Source: Spirochaetaceae bacterium
Lineage (GTDB): Bacteria > Spirochaetota > Spirochaetia > Treponematales > Breznakiellaceae
NCBI GenBank assembly: GCA_031265025.1
Contig: JAISDF010000210.1
Coordinates: 1-16,378 of the forward strand
DNA length: 16,378 nucleotides
Direction: 5' to 3'
The position numbers and the translations under genes are program-made. This document shows, one piece after another, positions 1 to 6,893 of the stretch. How positions within the stretch are numbered: the first letter of the stretch is position 1; each line of letters opens with the position of its first letter. A model generated the notes under the pieces. That model searched no databases. It was given only the letters and a program-made list of their open reading frames with translations, and was not told the DNA's origin.

Positions 1-1049
1 TCCGGCGTTGCCGGGGACAGGACGGCCCGGACGGAAGGAGCGATCTTTTTCCCCCTGACAAGCGAAGCCGCAATGCGCAGATCTTCGATTCTGCCGTTTG
101 TGCAGGACCCGATATATACCTGATCGACTTTGGTTCCCGTAAGCTCCCGTATGGTTTTTACCTGGTCAGGCTTGTATCCTACAGTGGCGACAGGTTCAAG
201 GGAAGAACAATCAAGGTCAACGACGCGGTCATATACAGCGTCGTCATCGCTTTTCCACCGGGAAAAATCAGCAAGGGCCTCTTCCTTGCCGGTATAGCGC
301 CTCTCCTCTGACTCAGGGCTGTCAGGGCCGATGAAGGGCCAGAGGTATTCAACAGTGGTCATGTCAGGCATGCAGCTCCCGCAGGTGGCGCCGGCTTCAA
401 CAGCCATATTGCACATGGTCATGCGGCCTTCCATGCCCAGCGCGTCAACCACAGGCCCCCTGAATTCGAGTATGCGGTCGGTGGCCCCGGCAACGCCGAT
501 TTCCTTTATTATGGAAAGAATAAGGTCTTTGGCGTATACTCCTAGGGGAAGCGTTCCGTTAAGGTTGACCCGCATGGTTCTGGGCTCCCTGAAAACGCAG
601 ACTCCCTTGAGAATGCCGACTTCAAGGTCGGTGGTTCCTATTCCCGGCGAAAAGGCGCCAAAAGCGCCGTAGGTACAGGTGTGGCTGTCGCCCATGATGA
701 TGACATAGCCCGGCCGCACAAAGCCTTTTTCGGGGAAAATCGCGTGGCAGACGCCGTTCCTTCCTATGTCAAAGAAATCTTTGATATGGTGCCGCCGCGC
801 CCAGTCGCGGAGTATTTTCCCCTGTTCGGCGGTTTTTGAGTCCTTGGCCGGGCTGACATGGTCGATCACGGCCTTGATGCGCGCCGCGTCAAAGACCGTA
901 TCCATGCCCCTGTCCACTAGGTCGTTGATGGCGATGGGCGTGGTGATTTCGTGGCAGAACACCGCGTCCAGTTTGAGAACCCGGTCCCTGCCAAAGGGCC
1001 TGTCAATCTCGTGGGCGTCAAATATTTTTTCCGTCAGAGTCTTTCCCAT
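1..1049 (-). CDS. leuC: Aconitase-family hydro-lyase large subunit, 3-isopropylmalate dehydratase-like (partial, C-terminus beyond left edge)
   Basis: The frame is open from an ATG at 1049 to the left edge, giving about 349 residues of a family usually near 420. Visible landmarks are an N-terminus starting MGKTLTEKIFDAHEI, the motif MGDSHTCTYGAFGAF, CNMAVEAGA, and IGSCTNGRIEDLR. In this family the GSCTNG Cys is one of the three 4Fe-4S ligands; the CxxC pair supplying the other two would lie past the edge. The family isomerises 2-isopropylmalate to 3-isopropylmalate in leucine synthesis together with a separate small subunit, but homoaconitase and dimethylmalate dehydratase relatives look similar, so the substrate is not settled. 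An unusual extra Cys-Gly-Ser-Cys occurs at residues 223-226. A GGAGG at 1062-1066, inside the last codons of the upstream regulator, supports the start. The gene is 9 bp downstream of that regulator and presumably cotranscribed. Confidence 0.9.
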   Translation of the reverse strand, partial: MGKTLTEKIFDAHEIDRPFGRDRVLKLDAVFCHEITTPIAINDLVDRGMDTVFDAARIKAVIDHVSPAKDSKTAEQGKILRDWARRHHIKDFFDIGRNGVCHAIFPEKGFVRPGYVIIMGDSHTCTYGAFGAFSPGIGTTDLEVGILKGVCVFREPRTMRVNLNGTLPLGVYAKDLILSIIKEIGVAGATDRILEFRGPVVDALGMEGRMTMCNMAVEAGATCGSCMPDMTTVEYLWPFIGPDSPESEERRYTGKEEALADFSRWKSDDDAVYDRVVDLDCSSLEPVATVGYKPDQVKTIRELTGTKVDQVYIGSCTNGRIEDLRIAASLVRGKKIAPSVRAVLSPATP

Positions 1050-1057
1050 AATTTTGA

Positions 1058-1645
1058 TTAACCTCCGTTGGCGATTTCCCCCTTTGGGGGAGTGATAATC
1101 CAGAAAACCTTAAGCGCCTCTTCTCCGGCATTGGCCAGCGTATGCGGGGCATCGGCGCGAAAACTGACGGAATCTCCGGTTTCGAGAATATAGCTCTGGG
1201 TGCCCACAAAAAGTTCGGCCTTCCCTGCTGTAACAATGCCCAGTTCCCATCCCTGATGGCCGTATTCCCTGCTGCCTGTTTTGGCCCCCTGCTCCACAGT
1301 GATTGAATAGGCTTCGATGCCATCCTGTCCGGGGACAGAGCTTTCCATTTGGGCAAGCCTTTCGTACAAAACCCCGGGCCTGGTGAACGCGCCGCGTTCA
1401 TCCCGCCTGGTAATACGGGCGGAATGGTTCCGGCGGTAGTCCGCAAAAAGGTACTCCAGGTCCAGGTCCAGGGCGTCGGCCAGGGCAAGGAGCGTATCCA
1501 TGGCCGGCGCTACCTTGTTCCGTTCTATCTGGGATACCAGGCTCTCGCTCACCCCCGCCCGGCAGGCAACTTCCCGCAAGGTAAGAGAACGGCGTTCCCG
1601 GACGCGCCGTATTTTTTCACCAAATTGATACTGTATACTGTTCAT
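1058..1645 (-). CDS. XRE-family transcriptional regulator with C-terminal cupin domain
   Basis: This 195-residue protein has the classic HTH_XRE plus cupin_2 layout. Residues about 7-62 form the helix-turn-helix (LTLREVACRAGVSESLVSQI, then a scaffold through LDLDLEYLF). Residues about 110-185 form a small beta-barrel cupin (GHQGWELGIV, then LETGDSVSFRADAPHTLAN). Such proteins bind DNA through the N-terminus and sense a small ligand through the cupin; the ligand cannot be read from the sequence. It lies immediately upstream of, and in the same direction as, the isopropylmalate dehydratase-like gene, so it may control that pathway and itself (inference). The ATG at 1645 has only a weak AAAG upstream and no clear Shine-Dalgarno. 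An antisense copy of the GGGGACAGAG motif sits at 1331-1340, where the protein reads SSVPGQ. Confidence 0.93.
   Translation of the reverse strand: MNSIQYQFGEKIRRVRERRSLTLREVACRAGVSESLVSQIERNKVAPAMDTLLALADALDLDLEYLFADYRRNHSARITRRDERGAFTRPGVLYERLAQMESSVPGQDGIEAYSITVEQGAKTGSREYGHQGWELGIVTAGKAELFVGTQSYILETGDSVSFRADAPHTLANAGEEALKVFWIITPPKGEIANGG
1331..1340 (+). repeat. GGGGACAGAG motif copy inside the XRE-cupin gene
   Basis: This is an exact decamer copy of the dispersed motif, in antisense orientation relative to the host gene. It is followed by CTTTCC rather than TAA. It falls in the loop between the HTH and cupin domains. Confidence 0.7.
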
Positions 1646-1669
1646 CTTTAATAATTCTAAAGTTTATAT

Positions 1670-1698
1670 AGTATACTTAAAGGTGAGGTGTCTGTCAA
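1670..1698 (-). promoter_or_regulatory. Sigma-70-type promoter of the XRE-cupin/leuC-like operon, with a possible operator
   Basis: On the minus strand, TTGACA (1698-1693) is separated by 17 bp from TATACT (1675-1670), which is almost a perfect consensus. Transcription would start near 1663, giving a leader of under 20 nt. The leader carries an imperfect dyad, CTTTA...TAAAG, ending just before the ATG, and the palindrome AGTATACT overlaps the -10 box. Both are plausible sites for autorepression by the XRE protein (inference). Confidence 0.7.
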
Positions 1699-1725
1699 GG
1701 GGAAAATTCAAGCCTGGACAATAAT

Positions 1726-1801
1726 GGGGACAGAGTAAGCGGGGATGGGGACAGAGTAAAGGCGGCCGCAGGGGCTGCCAGCACGGACGGGGACAGAGTA
1801 A
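1726..1801 (+). repeat. Cluster of three GGGGACAGAGTAA repeats with a hairpin between copies 2 and 3
   Basis: Exact 13-bp copies lie at 1726-1738, 1747-1759 and 1789-1801, all in the same orientation. Between the second and third copies, GGCGGCC (1761-1767) and GGCTGCC (1773-1779) can pair as a 7-bp stem with one G-U pair and a 5-nt loop. The cluster fills most of the 5' intergenic region of the cNMP-binding gene. The direct-repeat/hairpin layout is reminiscent of REP-type elements, but no transposase gene is in the window. Confidence 0.85.
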
Positions 1802-1872
1802 ACGCGAGATGTTCATTTTGGCTCTTGCCTGGAATTTAGATAATAGAGTATTCTATCTTGTGGTTTATGCTT

Positions 1873-2484
1873 ATGACTGAGAAAAAGTTTGACGCGGGTG
1901 AAATCATATTCCGGGAAGGTGATCTCGGAGATCTCATGTATATACTCAAGCGTGGTAATGTGGACCTCAAAAAGAAGGTCGAAAAGGGTGAGGTGGTATT
2001 AAAAACCATTTCCAAGCCCAGTGAATTTTTCGGCGAAATGGCGCTTATTGATCACCGGCCCCGTTCCGCCTCAGCCATTGCCATTACCGAAACCACTGTT
2101 CTTTCGATAGACGGGCCTTCTTTTGAGAAGATGATTATTTCCAACGGAAACTTCGCCCTGAAAATCATAAAAATTCTTTCCGAGCGTATACGGAATACCA
2201 ACCAGCATCTTGAAGAGCTGATAGAGACCAGTCCCCGGAAACGGATTATGACCGGCATGGCCGGCTATGCCTTCAAGTACGGCCAGCATCTTGATAATGG
2301 TCCTTTCAAGGTATCGTTGAGGGAGATCAGGCAGTGGATTAACAGCCATCTGGGTATTTCTTTTGAAGAACTGGATGCTTGTATTGAATGGATGCTTCAC
2401 TGCCGTATAGTGGTTTACGCGGGGACCGGCAAGGATCATCTGATTATTTCGAACCGTTTTGTCCAGGAGTATGCGAACAAATAG
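1873..2484 (+). CDS. Cyclic-nucleotide-binding (CRP-like) domain protein
   Basis: The protein has about 203 residues. The first 115 or so form a cNMP-binding beta-roll: FDAGEIIFREGDLGDLMYIL, then the phosphate-binding cassette FFGEMALIDHRPRSASA, which keeps the Glu and Arg that contact cyclic nucleotide in CRP/PKA domains. The C-terminal 80 residues (from about PRKRIMTGMAG to the end) look like a degenerate winged-helix region, but no canonical CRP recognition helix is obvious, so DNA binding is uncertain. The start is ambiguous: in-frame ATGs occur at 1867 and 1873 and a TTG at 1858, and none has a clear ribosome-binding site. The 1873 start (MTEKKFDAG) gives the usual short N-terminus. GATAAT at 1839-1844 with TTGGCT at 1818-1823 (15 bp apart) is a weak promoter candidate. 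A STAS gene follows 18 bp downstream. Confidence 0.88.
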   Translation: MTEKKFDAGEIIFREGDLGDLMYILKRGNVDLKKKVEKGEVVLKTISKPSEFFGEMALIDHRPRSASAIAITETTVLSIDGPSFEKMIISNGNFALKIIKILSERIRNTNQHLEELIETSPRKRIMTGMAGYAFKYGQHLDNGPFKVSLREIRQWINSHLGISFEELDACIEWMLHCRIVVYAGTGKDHLIISNRFVQEYANK

Positions 2485-2502
2485 TGTCTGTGCGGAGTAA
2501 TT

Positions 2503-2829
2503 ATGGAAACTTTCACCATGACCAAATCCAATGAAGGACATTTTACCGTGTTTGAGATTCAGGGTTCTCTGGACGACCGGAATTACAGGGAATTCCAGCG
2601 CAGAATACGGTCCTCGGCTTTTACATCCCATGTGGTGCTGGATATGTCCGGGGTGGAACGTCTTTCCTCAACCGGATTGGGGGCGGTAATCACCCTCATT
2701 GAGTACGCCCAGGAAGCAAAACGGCGCTTCTATATTCTCAATCCCAGCGCGATTGTCAAAATTGTCATAGATTCAAGCGGGCTCCCCGAATTATTCACCA
2801 TTGTAAAGACCATGGATGAGGTTGTGTAG
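2503..2829 (+). CDS. STAS-domain protein (anti-sigma factor antagonist family)
   Basis: This 108-residue protein is a single STAS domain. It has an N-terminal beta strand (FTVFEIQGSLDD), the central VVLDMSGVERLSSTGLGAV motif and a C-terminal helix. In SpoIIAA-type antagonists the Ser in the DSSGLG loop is phosphorylated by a partner kinase. Here the loop reads LSSTGLG, so a Ser/Thr is available although the preceding Asp is replaced. No partner anti-sigma kinase is visible in the window. A GGAG at about 2494 supports the ATG at 2503. The gene follows the cNMP-binding protein closely and its 3' end abuts the lipoprotein peptidase gene, which suggests one transcript. The regulatory output is not identifiable from context. 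Confidence 0.88.
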   Translation: METFTMTKSNEGHFTVFEIQGSLDDRNYREFQRRIRSSAFTSHVVLDMSGVERLSSTGLGAVITLIEYAQEAKRRFYILNPSAIVKIVIDSSGLPELFTIVKTMDEVV

Positions 2830-2830
2830 C

Positions 2831-3679
2831 ATGGGGGGCATGAGGCAGTTTGTTTTTGCGGTTTTTTGCCTTGCGTCCTTTTCAGGATGTTTCGGGGGAC
2901 AGAGTAACGCGGTGAACGGGCAGGAAGCGGACGGACAGGGACAGAGTAACACTGCCGAGTCTGGTTTTCACGAACCTGATTTTCGGGACGATTTGCAGCG
3001 TATTCTGCGTGACGCGCGGCTCCCCCCGGAACTGGCCCTGGATCTGAGCGCGGCCGCCCAGGAAGGGCCGTCCTTCATTCTGGATCTCCTTGCCGTGCTG
3101 GAAGGAGACCCCTATCTAAGGATACTGGTGGACAAGGCCCATGCCCTTCCTGACGGATATGAGCCTGGGGATTTGGTAGCGCTCTCCGGCCCTTCGTACC
3201 GGACCGGCCGTAACGGCCTCCTGCTCAGACAGGAAGCGGCCGATGCCCTGGAGGAAATGGCCGCCGCCGCCGGCGCGGAGGGGCTTACCCTGACCGTGTC
3301 TTCCACCTACCGCTCATACAACTACCAGGTTGAAGTTTACGCCAGGAATGTAAGGGAAGACGGCCAGGAAGAAGCCGACCGGGTCTCGGCCAGACCCGGA
3401 CACAGCCAGCATCAGCTTGGCCTGGTGGTTGATTTTGGTTCCATCTCTGATGAGTTTGCCGGGACCAGGGAAGGCCGGTGGCTGCTGTCCAACGCCGGCC
3501 GTTTCGGCTGGTCCCTGTCCTTTCCCGACGGCTATGAAGCGCTTACCGGCTACCGCTGGGAAAGCTGGCATTACCGCTATGTGGGCCGGGACCTTGCTCA
3601 TTTTATAGACACGTATTTCAACGGCATACAGCAGTACGCGCTCCAGTTCATCCGCGCGTGGGAAGAAGCCGACCGGTAA
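2831..3679 (+). CDS. M15 (VanY-type) D-alanyl-D-alanine carboxypeptidase, predicted lipoprotein
   Basis: The protein has 282 residues from the ATG at 2831, which has GAGG nine bases upstream; ATGs at 2816 and 2840 are alternatives. A hydrophobic signal (FVFAVFCLASFSG) ends at Cys20. The lipobox has Phe at -3, which is tolerated in spirochaetes. The catalytic domain (about residues 125-265) carries the M15 zinc signature: SQHQLGLVVD with His194 and Asp201, and ESWH with Glu244 and His247. The family trims the terminal D-Ala from peptidoglycan stem peptides, so the site of action would be the periplasm. Just after the lipid Cys, the linker contains two copies of the dispersed motif, translated as GQSN each time. 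It sits behind the STAS gene with essentially no gap and is probably cotranscribed. Confidence 0.92.
   Translation: MGGMRQFVFAVFCLASFSGCFGGQSNAVNGQEADGQGQSNTAESGFHEPDFRDDLQRILRDARLPPELALDLSAAAQEGPSFILDLLAVLEGDPYLRILVDKAHALPDGYEPGDLVALSGPSYRTGRNGLLLRQEAADALEEMAAAAGAEGLTLTVSSTYRSYNYQVEVYARNVREDGQEEADRVSARPGHSQHQLGLVVDFGSISDEFAGTREGRWLLSNAGRFGWSLSFPDGYEALTGYRWESWHYRYVGRDLAHFIDTYFNGIQQYALQFIRAWEEADR
2895..2949 (+). repeat. Two GGGGACAGAGTAA motif copies inside the lipoprotein gene
   Basis: An exact 13-mer lies at 2895-2907, and a copy missing the first G (GGGACAGAGTAA) lies at 2938-2949. Both are in the sense direction and read in the frame that gives Gly-Gln-Ser-Asn. They fall in the flexible linker after the lipidated Cys, where insertion should do least harm. 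Confidence 0.85.
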
Positions 3680-3690
3680 GCGCCGGCTGC

Positions 3691-3722
3691 TTTACAATGC
3701 CGCCTTCTTTACAACGCCGCCT
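3691..3722. repeat. Short imperfect tandem duplication at the 3' end of the MATE gene
   Basis: TTTACAATGCCGCCT (3691-3705) is repeated as TTTACAACGCCGCCT (3708-3722) with one mismatch and a 17-bp period. The right copy encodes the last residues and stop of the MATE gene (minus strand). The left copy is in the 30-bp gap to the converging lipoprotein gene. No terminator is evident in this gap. Confidence 0.6.
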
Positions 3723-5148
3723 TTTTGTTCAGCTTTTTCAATTCAAAAAATATCATGATTGAAGTAAGAATCAATGAGAACGCGTCCGCTACCGGAGTCG
3801 CGGCAACTACGCCCCGGAGTCCCCAGAACTTCCCAAAAAGAAGTATGCAGGGAATAAGGGCGATGCACTGGCGCGTCATGGAAAGGAAAATCGACATTTT
3901 CGGCCTGCCGGTAACCACAAAGAAGTTGGCCGACACTATCTGAAATCCGGTCAGCGGAAGAAAAATCATCATGACCCTCATGGCCCAGGGAGCGAAACTG
4001 AAAAGGGCGTCGCTGCCGTGAGGCGCGAATATGCGCACCATGCTGTGGGGAAAGAATTCACTGGCTATAAAACCCACAACGCAGAAGGCTGTAGCAAATA
4101 TAACGGCCCTGCTATAGGCGCTTTTGACCCGCCCGAATTTTTTCGCGCCGTAATTGTAGCCCAGTATGGGCTGGGCCCCCTGGTTGATGCCAAAGATGGG
4201 CATAAGTATCATCATGGTGATGGACATGTTGATGTTAACGCCCGAGAGGGCTATGTCCCCGCCATTGTCCACCCCCAGGGCCGCGGCGCCATACCAGCCC
4301 ATGCTCGTATTGTAGAGGAGCTGGACCGCGGACATAATAAACTGCAGCAAAAACTGGGCCGACCCAAAGCCCAGTATCTGCATGACGATATCCCAGTTAA
4401 AGGTAAAACTTCGGGGCCTGATCCTGACTACGGTCTTTTTTCCCAGATTGAAGCAAAGCAGCCAGACGGCCGAGGCAAGCTGGGAAATGATGGTTGCCCA
4501 GGCGGCGCCCTTGACCCCCCAGCCAAAGCCAAAGATAAAAATCGGATCAAGGATCATGTTCATTCCGGCGCCGAGGAACATGCTTATCATGGAGATAGCC
4601 GGGAAACCCTGGGCCCTGGTGCAGTGGGAGAGCCCGAACCCCACCGTAACAAAAACCTGCCCGTATATGATAATTTTGAGGTAGTCCCTGGCATAGTTTA
4701 TGGACTCGCTTCCTTCCTGGGCGCCCAGAATTGAAAGTATGGGCTCAATAAAAACCAGGCCGAAAACCATGAGGATGAAACCTATGCATACAAGAAGGAG
4801 GAGACAATGGTTCAGGGCGTTTTCCGCGTCGTGTTTCCGCCCCTGCCCAAGACGTATGGAAATCATATTCGCCGATCCCACGCCGAAAAGCATGGCAAAG
4901 GCCATGGAGATGGTTATCAGGGGCATTGTCAGGGAGAGACCCCCCAGGGCGACTTCATTGACGCCCCTTCCCACATAGATCCTGTCCACCACATTATACA
5001 GGGCATTAACAATCATCCCGGAAATCGCCGGAATGGAAAAACGGAGTATCAATTTGCCTATGGGTTCGGTTCCCAAACGATCCGATGCGCTGCTGTGAGC
5101 AGAGGCCGCCGGCGGATCAACCGGGTCAGTAATTTCAGCTTGAGACAT
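3709..5148 (-). CDS. MATE-family multidrug/toxin efflux transporter
   Basis: This 479-residue polytopic membrane protein is of normal MATE length (about 450-480) with about 12 membrane segments. After a hydrophilic N-terminus of about 25 residues comes the typical first-helix region: PIGKLILRFSIPAISGMIVN, then ALYNVVDRIYVG. Further landmarks are LSLTMPLITI, GAGMNMILDPIFIF, and GINQGAQPILGYNYGAKKFG at the start of the second half. The family exports cationic compounds using a Na+ or H+ gradient; the substrate is unknown. AGGA about 10 bp upstream supports the start. The gene is monocistronic, convergent with the lipoprotein gene on one side and divergent from tRNA-Leu on the other. Confidence 0.94.
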   Translation of the reverse strand: MSQAEITDPVDPPAASAHSSASDRLGTEPIGKLILRFSIPAISGMIVNALYNVVDRIYVGRGVNEVALGGLSLTMPLITISMAFAMLFGVGSANMISIRLGQGRKHDAENALNHCLLLLVCIGFILMVFGLVFIEPILSILGAQEGSESINYARDYLKIIIYGQVFVTVGFGLSHCTRAQGFPAISMISMFLGAGMNMILDPIFIFGFGWGVKGAAWATIISQLASAVWLLCFNLGKKTVVRIRPRSFTFNWDIVMQILGFGSAQFLLQFIMSAVQLLYNTSMGWYGAAALGVDNGGDIALSGVNINMSITMMILMPIFGINQGAQPILGYNYGAKKFGRVKSAYSRAVIFATAFCVVGFIASEFFPHSMVRIFAPHGSDALFSFAPWAMRVMMIFLPLTGFQIVSANFFVVTGRPKMSIFLSMTRQCIALIPCILLFGKFWGLRGVVAATPVADAFSLILTSIMIFFELKKLNKKAAL

Positions 5149-5191
5149 TTATACATTTTCCTGATATGGCCCTGCTTTGTAAAGGGTGCGC

Positions 5192-5220
5192 TTGCGACAG
5201 GCCCCGATACATGGTATACT
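5192..5220 (+). promoter_or_regulatory. Promoter of tRNA-Leu
   Basis: TTGCGA (5192-5197), a 17-bp spacer and TATACT (5215-5220) put the start site near 5227, about 25 nt before the mature tRNA. The same -35 hexamer and spacing are found upstream of the DUF1015 gene. Confidence 0.65.
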
Positions 5221-5251
5221 GTTCATCCGCGTATCCTGACGGAGCGCAGCA

Positions 5252-5334
5252 GCCGGCGTGGTGGAATGGTAGACACGGCAGACTCAAAATCTGCTGTCCG
5301 CGAGGATGTAAGAGTTCAAGTCTCTTCGCCGGTA
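5252..5334 (+). tRNA. tRNA-Leu (anticodon CAA)
   Basis: The full cloverleaf can be drawn. The acceptor stem is GCCGGCG (5252-5258) with CGCCGGT (5327-5333), including one G-U pair, and the discriminator is A at 5334. The D-arm region GTGGAATGGTAGACAC is typical of tRNA-Leu. The anticodon stem GCAGA/TCTGC closes the loop CTCAAAA, giving anticodon CAA for UUG codons. A long class II variable arm has a TCC/GGA stem. The T-arm is AAGAG-TTCAAGT-CTCTT. The 3' CCA is not encoded (TTG follows), so it must be added enzymatically. It converges on the DUF1015 stop codon 15 bp downstream. Confidence 0.96.
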
Positions 5335-5349
5335 TTGTGTATCGCGCAT

Positions 5350-6831
5350 TCATTCGCGGAAGAGTTTCCTGCATTCAAGGTAAAAGCGCTTTTCCCTGGC
5401 TTCTCCCATGGAAAAACTCTTTCTGGGGAGGGGGCCTGATTGGGCAACCGTGCTGAAAAGGTCTTCCTTTTTTACCGGGGGAAGCAGTACGGCGGCGGCT
5501 TTGCGGGATTGGTCCAGGGCAAGGCTGAGGCAGGCCTCTGTCCCGTGGATGTAATCGATGGAACAGCCGGGATGATTTTGAACAAAAGCGTCCAGCAGCG
5601 GCTGTATGGGAACCGCCGCTATACCGGGGGCGGTAGTTTCAATAAGTACGCAGCGCGTCCCCTGAACAAGGCCGTAGCGGGTTTGCTCTGTCCCCCGTTC
5701 GGCTATAAGGCTTGAAAGCCGTGCTCTGTCCCCGTCCGGGCTGCCGCTGTTTATTATCCGGCTGGTAAAACCGGGCAGGGCTTTGAGGCTGTCCAGCAGC
5801 TCTGTCCCCGCGCCGAATATGACCCGGTGTATGGGTTCAAAATCAATTCCCGGATCGTAGATATTTTCCACTTCCACCAGTGCATAACGGCCGGGATGAT
5901 TTTCCAGGCCTTTTTCACCCTGATGGCCGGCCTTATATTCTTCCCAGACCGCTTTGGCGGTGGCCAGGGAATGGTTTCCGTCCCCAACGGCAAAGAGGAA
6001 GGGCTTTTCGCCGGGATTTTTCTGGTTTACTCTGTCCCCCTCCGGCCTGTCCTTATCCGCCCCTGCTCTGTCCCCTGTTGAAGCTCTGTCCCCGCAAGAA
6101 CCATAGCGTATCCGGGCATTACCGGCCAATAATTCGAGCTCATCCGCCAATAGAGTGAAATCCTCTGTTTTGTCCAAAAACCAGCCCGCGACAGAGCCGG
6201 AACTGAGCATCAAAGTACCGTTATAGGCTTTTTTCCGCTTTTTTGCCGTTTCTCCGAGAATACCCATTACTCTGTCCCCAGGATCATCAATCAAAAGCAG
6301 TATATGCGGGCTTTCCAGGGCCGCTCCCCGGCGTATTTCCATGCGCGGCGGTATACGTTCAGGCACCGTTCCCTCGGTGGTCCGTATCAGGGTCCGGGCC
6401 TCAGGCGCCCAATCGTAGTGCTCCAGATCTATGGCCAGTATCAGGCCCCGCCGGCAGGGGCGGCGAGGGGTACTTCGTTCAATATACATAATGCCCTGTC
6501 CGGGGGCCTCAAATACGCTTTCCCCGGAACTTACTCTGTCCCCCGTTTCGCCGCCGGCGGTACTGTCCCCCAAATAGGCCTTCATGGTCCGGTGTATGGC
6601 GCTTATTCTTTCCCCGCGGCCGGGATCGTTCAAAAACACCTCGGGAAAAATAAGGCGCAGGGTCGAGGGGCCTGAACCGGCCTGAATTTCGACCTGGCGC
6701 CAGTAGTCCCTGTCCTGGGTAAACTGGTCGCAGGCGATTACGGACCAGGAACTGAGCTCTATATCCTGCCGGGGAATGAGTATTTCGGGAATGTGTATGG
6801 CCTGACAGGCAAGCCGCTCAAATACGTTCAT
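5350..6831 (-). CDS. DUF1015 family protein, enlarged by motif-bearing insertions
   Basis: The 493-residue product carries the DUF1015 landmarks VIACDQFTQDRDYWRQVE near the N-terminus and FLFAVGDGNHSLATAKA in the middle. The biochemical function of the family is not known to me; members often occur near serine-biosynthesis genes, but none is present here. It is longer than the roughly 410-440 residues I expect. The extra length lies in hydrophilic, Gly/Asp/Arg-rich stretches: around the first GDRV (about residue 98), and a stretch just before FAVGDGNHS containing GDR three times in about 20 residues. These stretches coincide with GGGGACAGAG motif copies. A strong AGGAGG four bases before the ATG fixes the start. 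A promoter lies at 6865-6893. The gene converges on tRNA-Leu. Confidence 0.9.
   Translation of the reverse strand: MNVFERLACQAIHIPEILIPRQDIELSSWSVIACDQFTQDRDYWRQVEIQAGSGPSTLRLIFPEVFLNDPGRGERISAIHRTMKAYLGDSTAGGETGDRVSSGESVFEAPGQGIMYIERSTPRRPCRRGLILAIDLEHYDWAPEARTLIRTTEGTVPERIPPRMEIRRGAALESPHILLLIDDPGDRVMGILGETAKKRKKAYNGTLMLSSGSVAGWFLDKTEDFTLLADELELLAGNARIRYGSCGDRASTGDRAGADKDRPEGDRVNQKNPGEKPFLFAVGDGNHSLATAKAVWEEYKAGHQGEKGLENHPGRYALVEVENIYDPGIDFEPIHRVIFGAGTELLDSLKALPGFTSRIINSGSPDGDRARLSSLIAERGTEQTRYGLVQGTRCVLIETTAPGIAAVPIQPLLDAFVQNHPGCSIDYIHGTEACLSLALDQSRKAAAVLLPPVKKEDLFSTVAQSGPLPRKSFSMGEAREKRFYLECRKLFRE
5686..6543 (-). repeat. Eight GGGGACAGAG motif copies within the DUF1015 gene
   Basis: Exact decamers on the minus strand lie at 5686-5695, 5724-5733, 5800-5809, 6030-6039, 6066-6075, 6084-6093, 6270-6279 and 6534-6543. 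Those at 6027-6039, 6267-6279 and 6531-6543 extend to the full GGGGACAGAGTAA. Six copies are read as Gly-Asp-Arg. The copies at 5800 and 5686 are read as Gly-Thr-Glu; in that frame the TAA would be a stop, and both have CTG or CAA instead. Every copy is in the sense direction of the gene. Confidence 0.85.
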
Positions 6832-6864
6832 GGGTCCTCCTAAAAACAGGGCATTTGGCAGCAG

Positions 6865-6893
6865 ATAGTAAACAAATTCGCGTTATTTCGCAA
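6865..6893 (-). promoter_or_regulatory. Promoter of the DUF1015 gene
   Basis: On the minus strand, TTGCGA (6893-6888), a 17-bp spacer and TACTAT (6870-6865) give a start near 6858 and a leader of about 27 nt with AGGAGG. The architecture matches the tRNA-Leu promoter. Its -35 box abuts the 6892-6931 inverted repeats. Confidence 0.6.

Noticed and set aside
4018..4734. A long plus-strand open frame antisense to the MATE gene
   Set aside because: It has no domain-like sequence, and the minus strand encodes a full-length conserved transporter.
5382..5393. AAAAGCGCTTTT palindrome as a terminator for tRNA-Leu
   Set aside because: The stem would be only four A-T pairs around a 4-nt loop, and it lies within the DUF1015 coding region.
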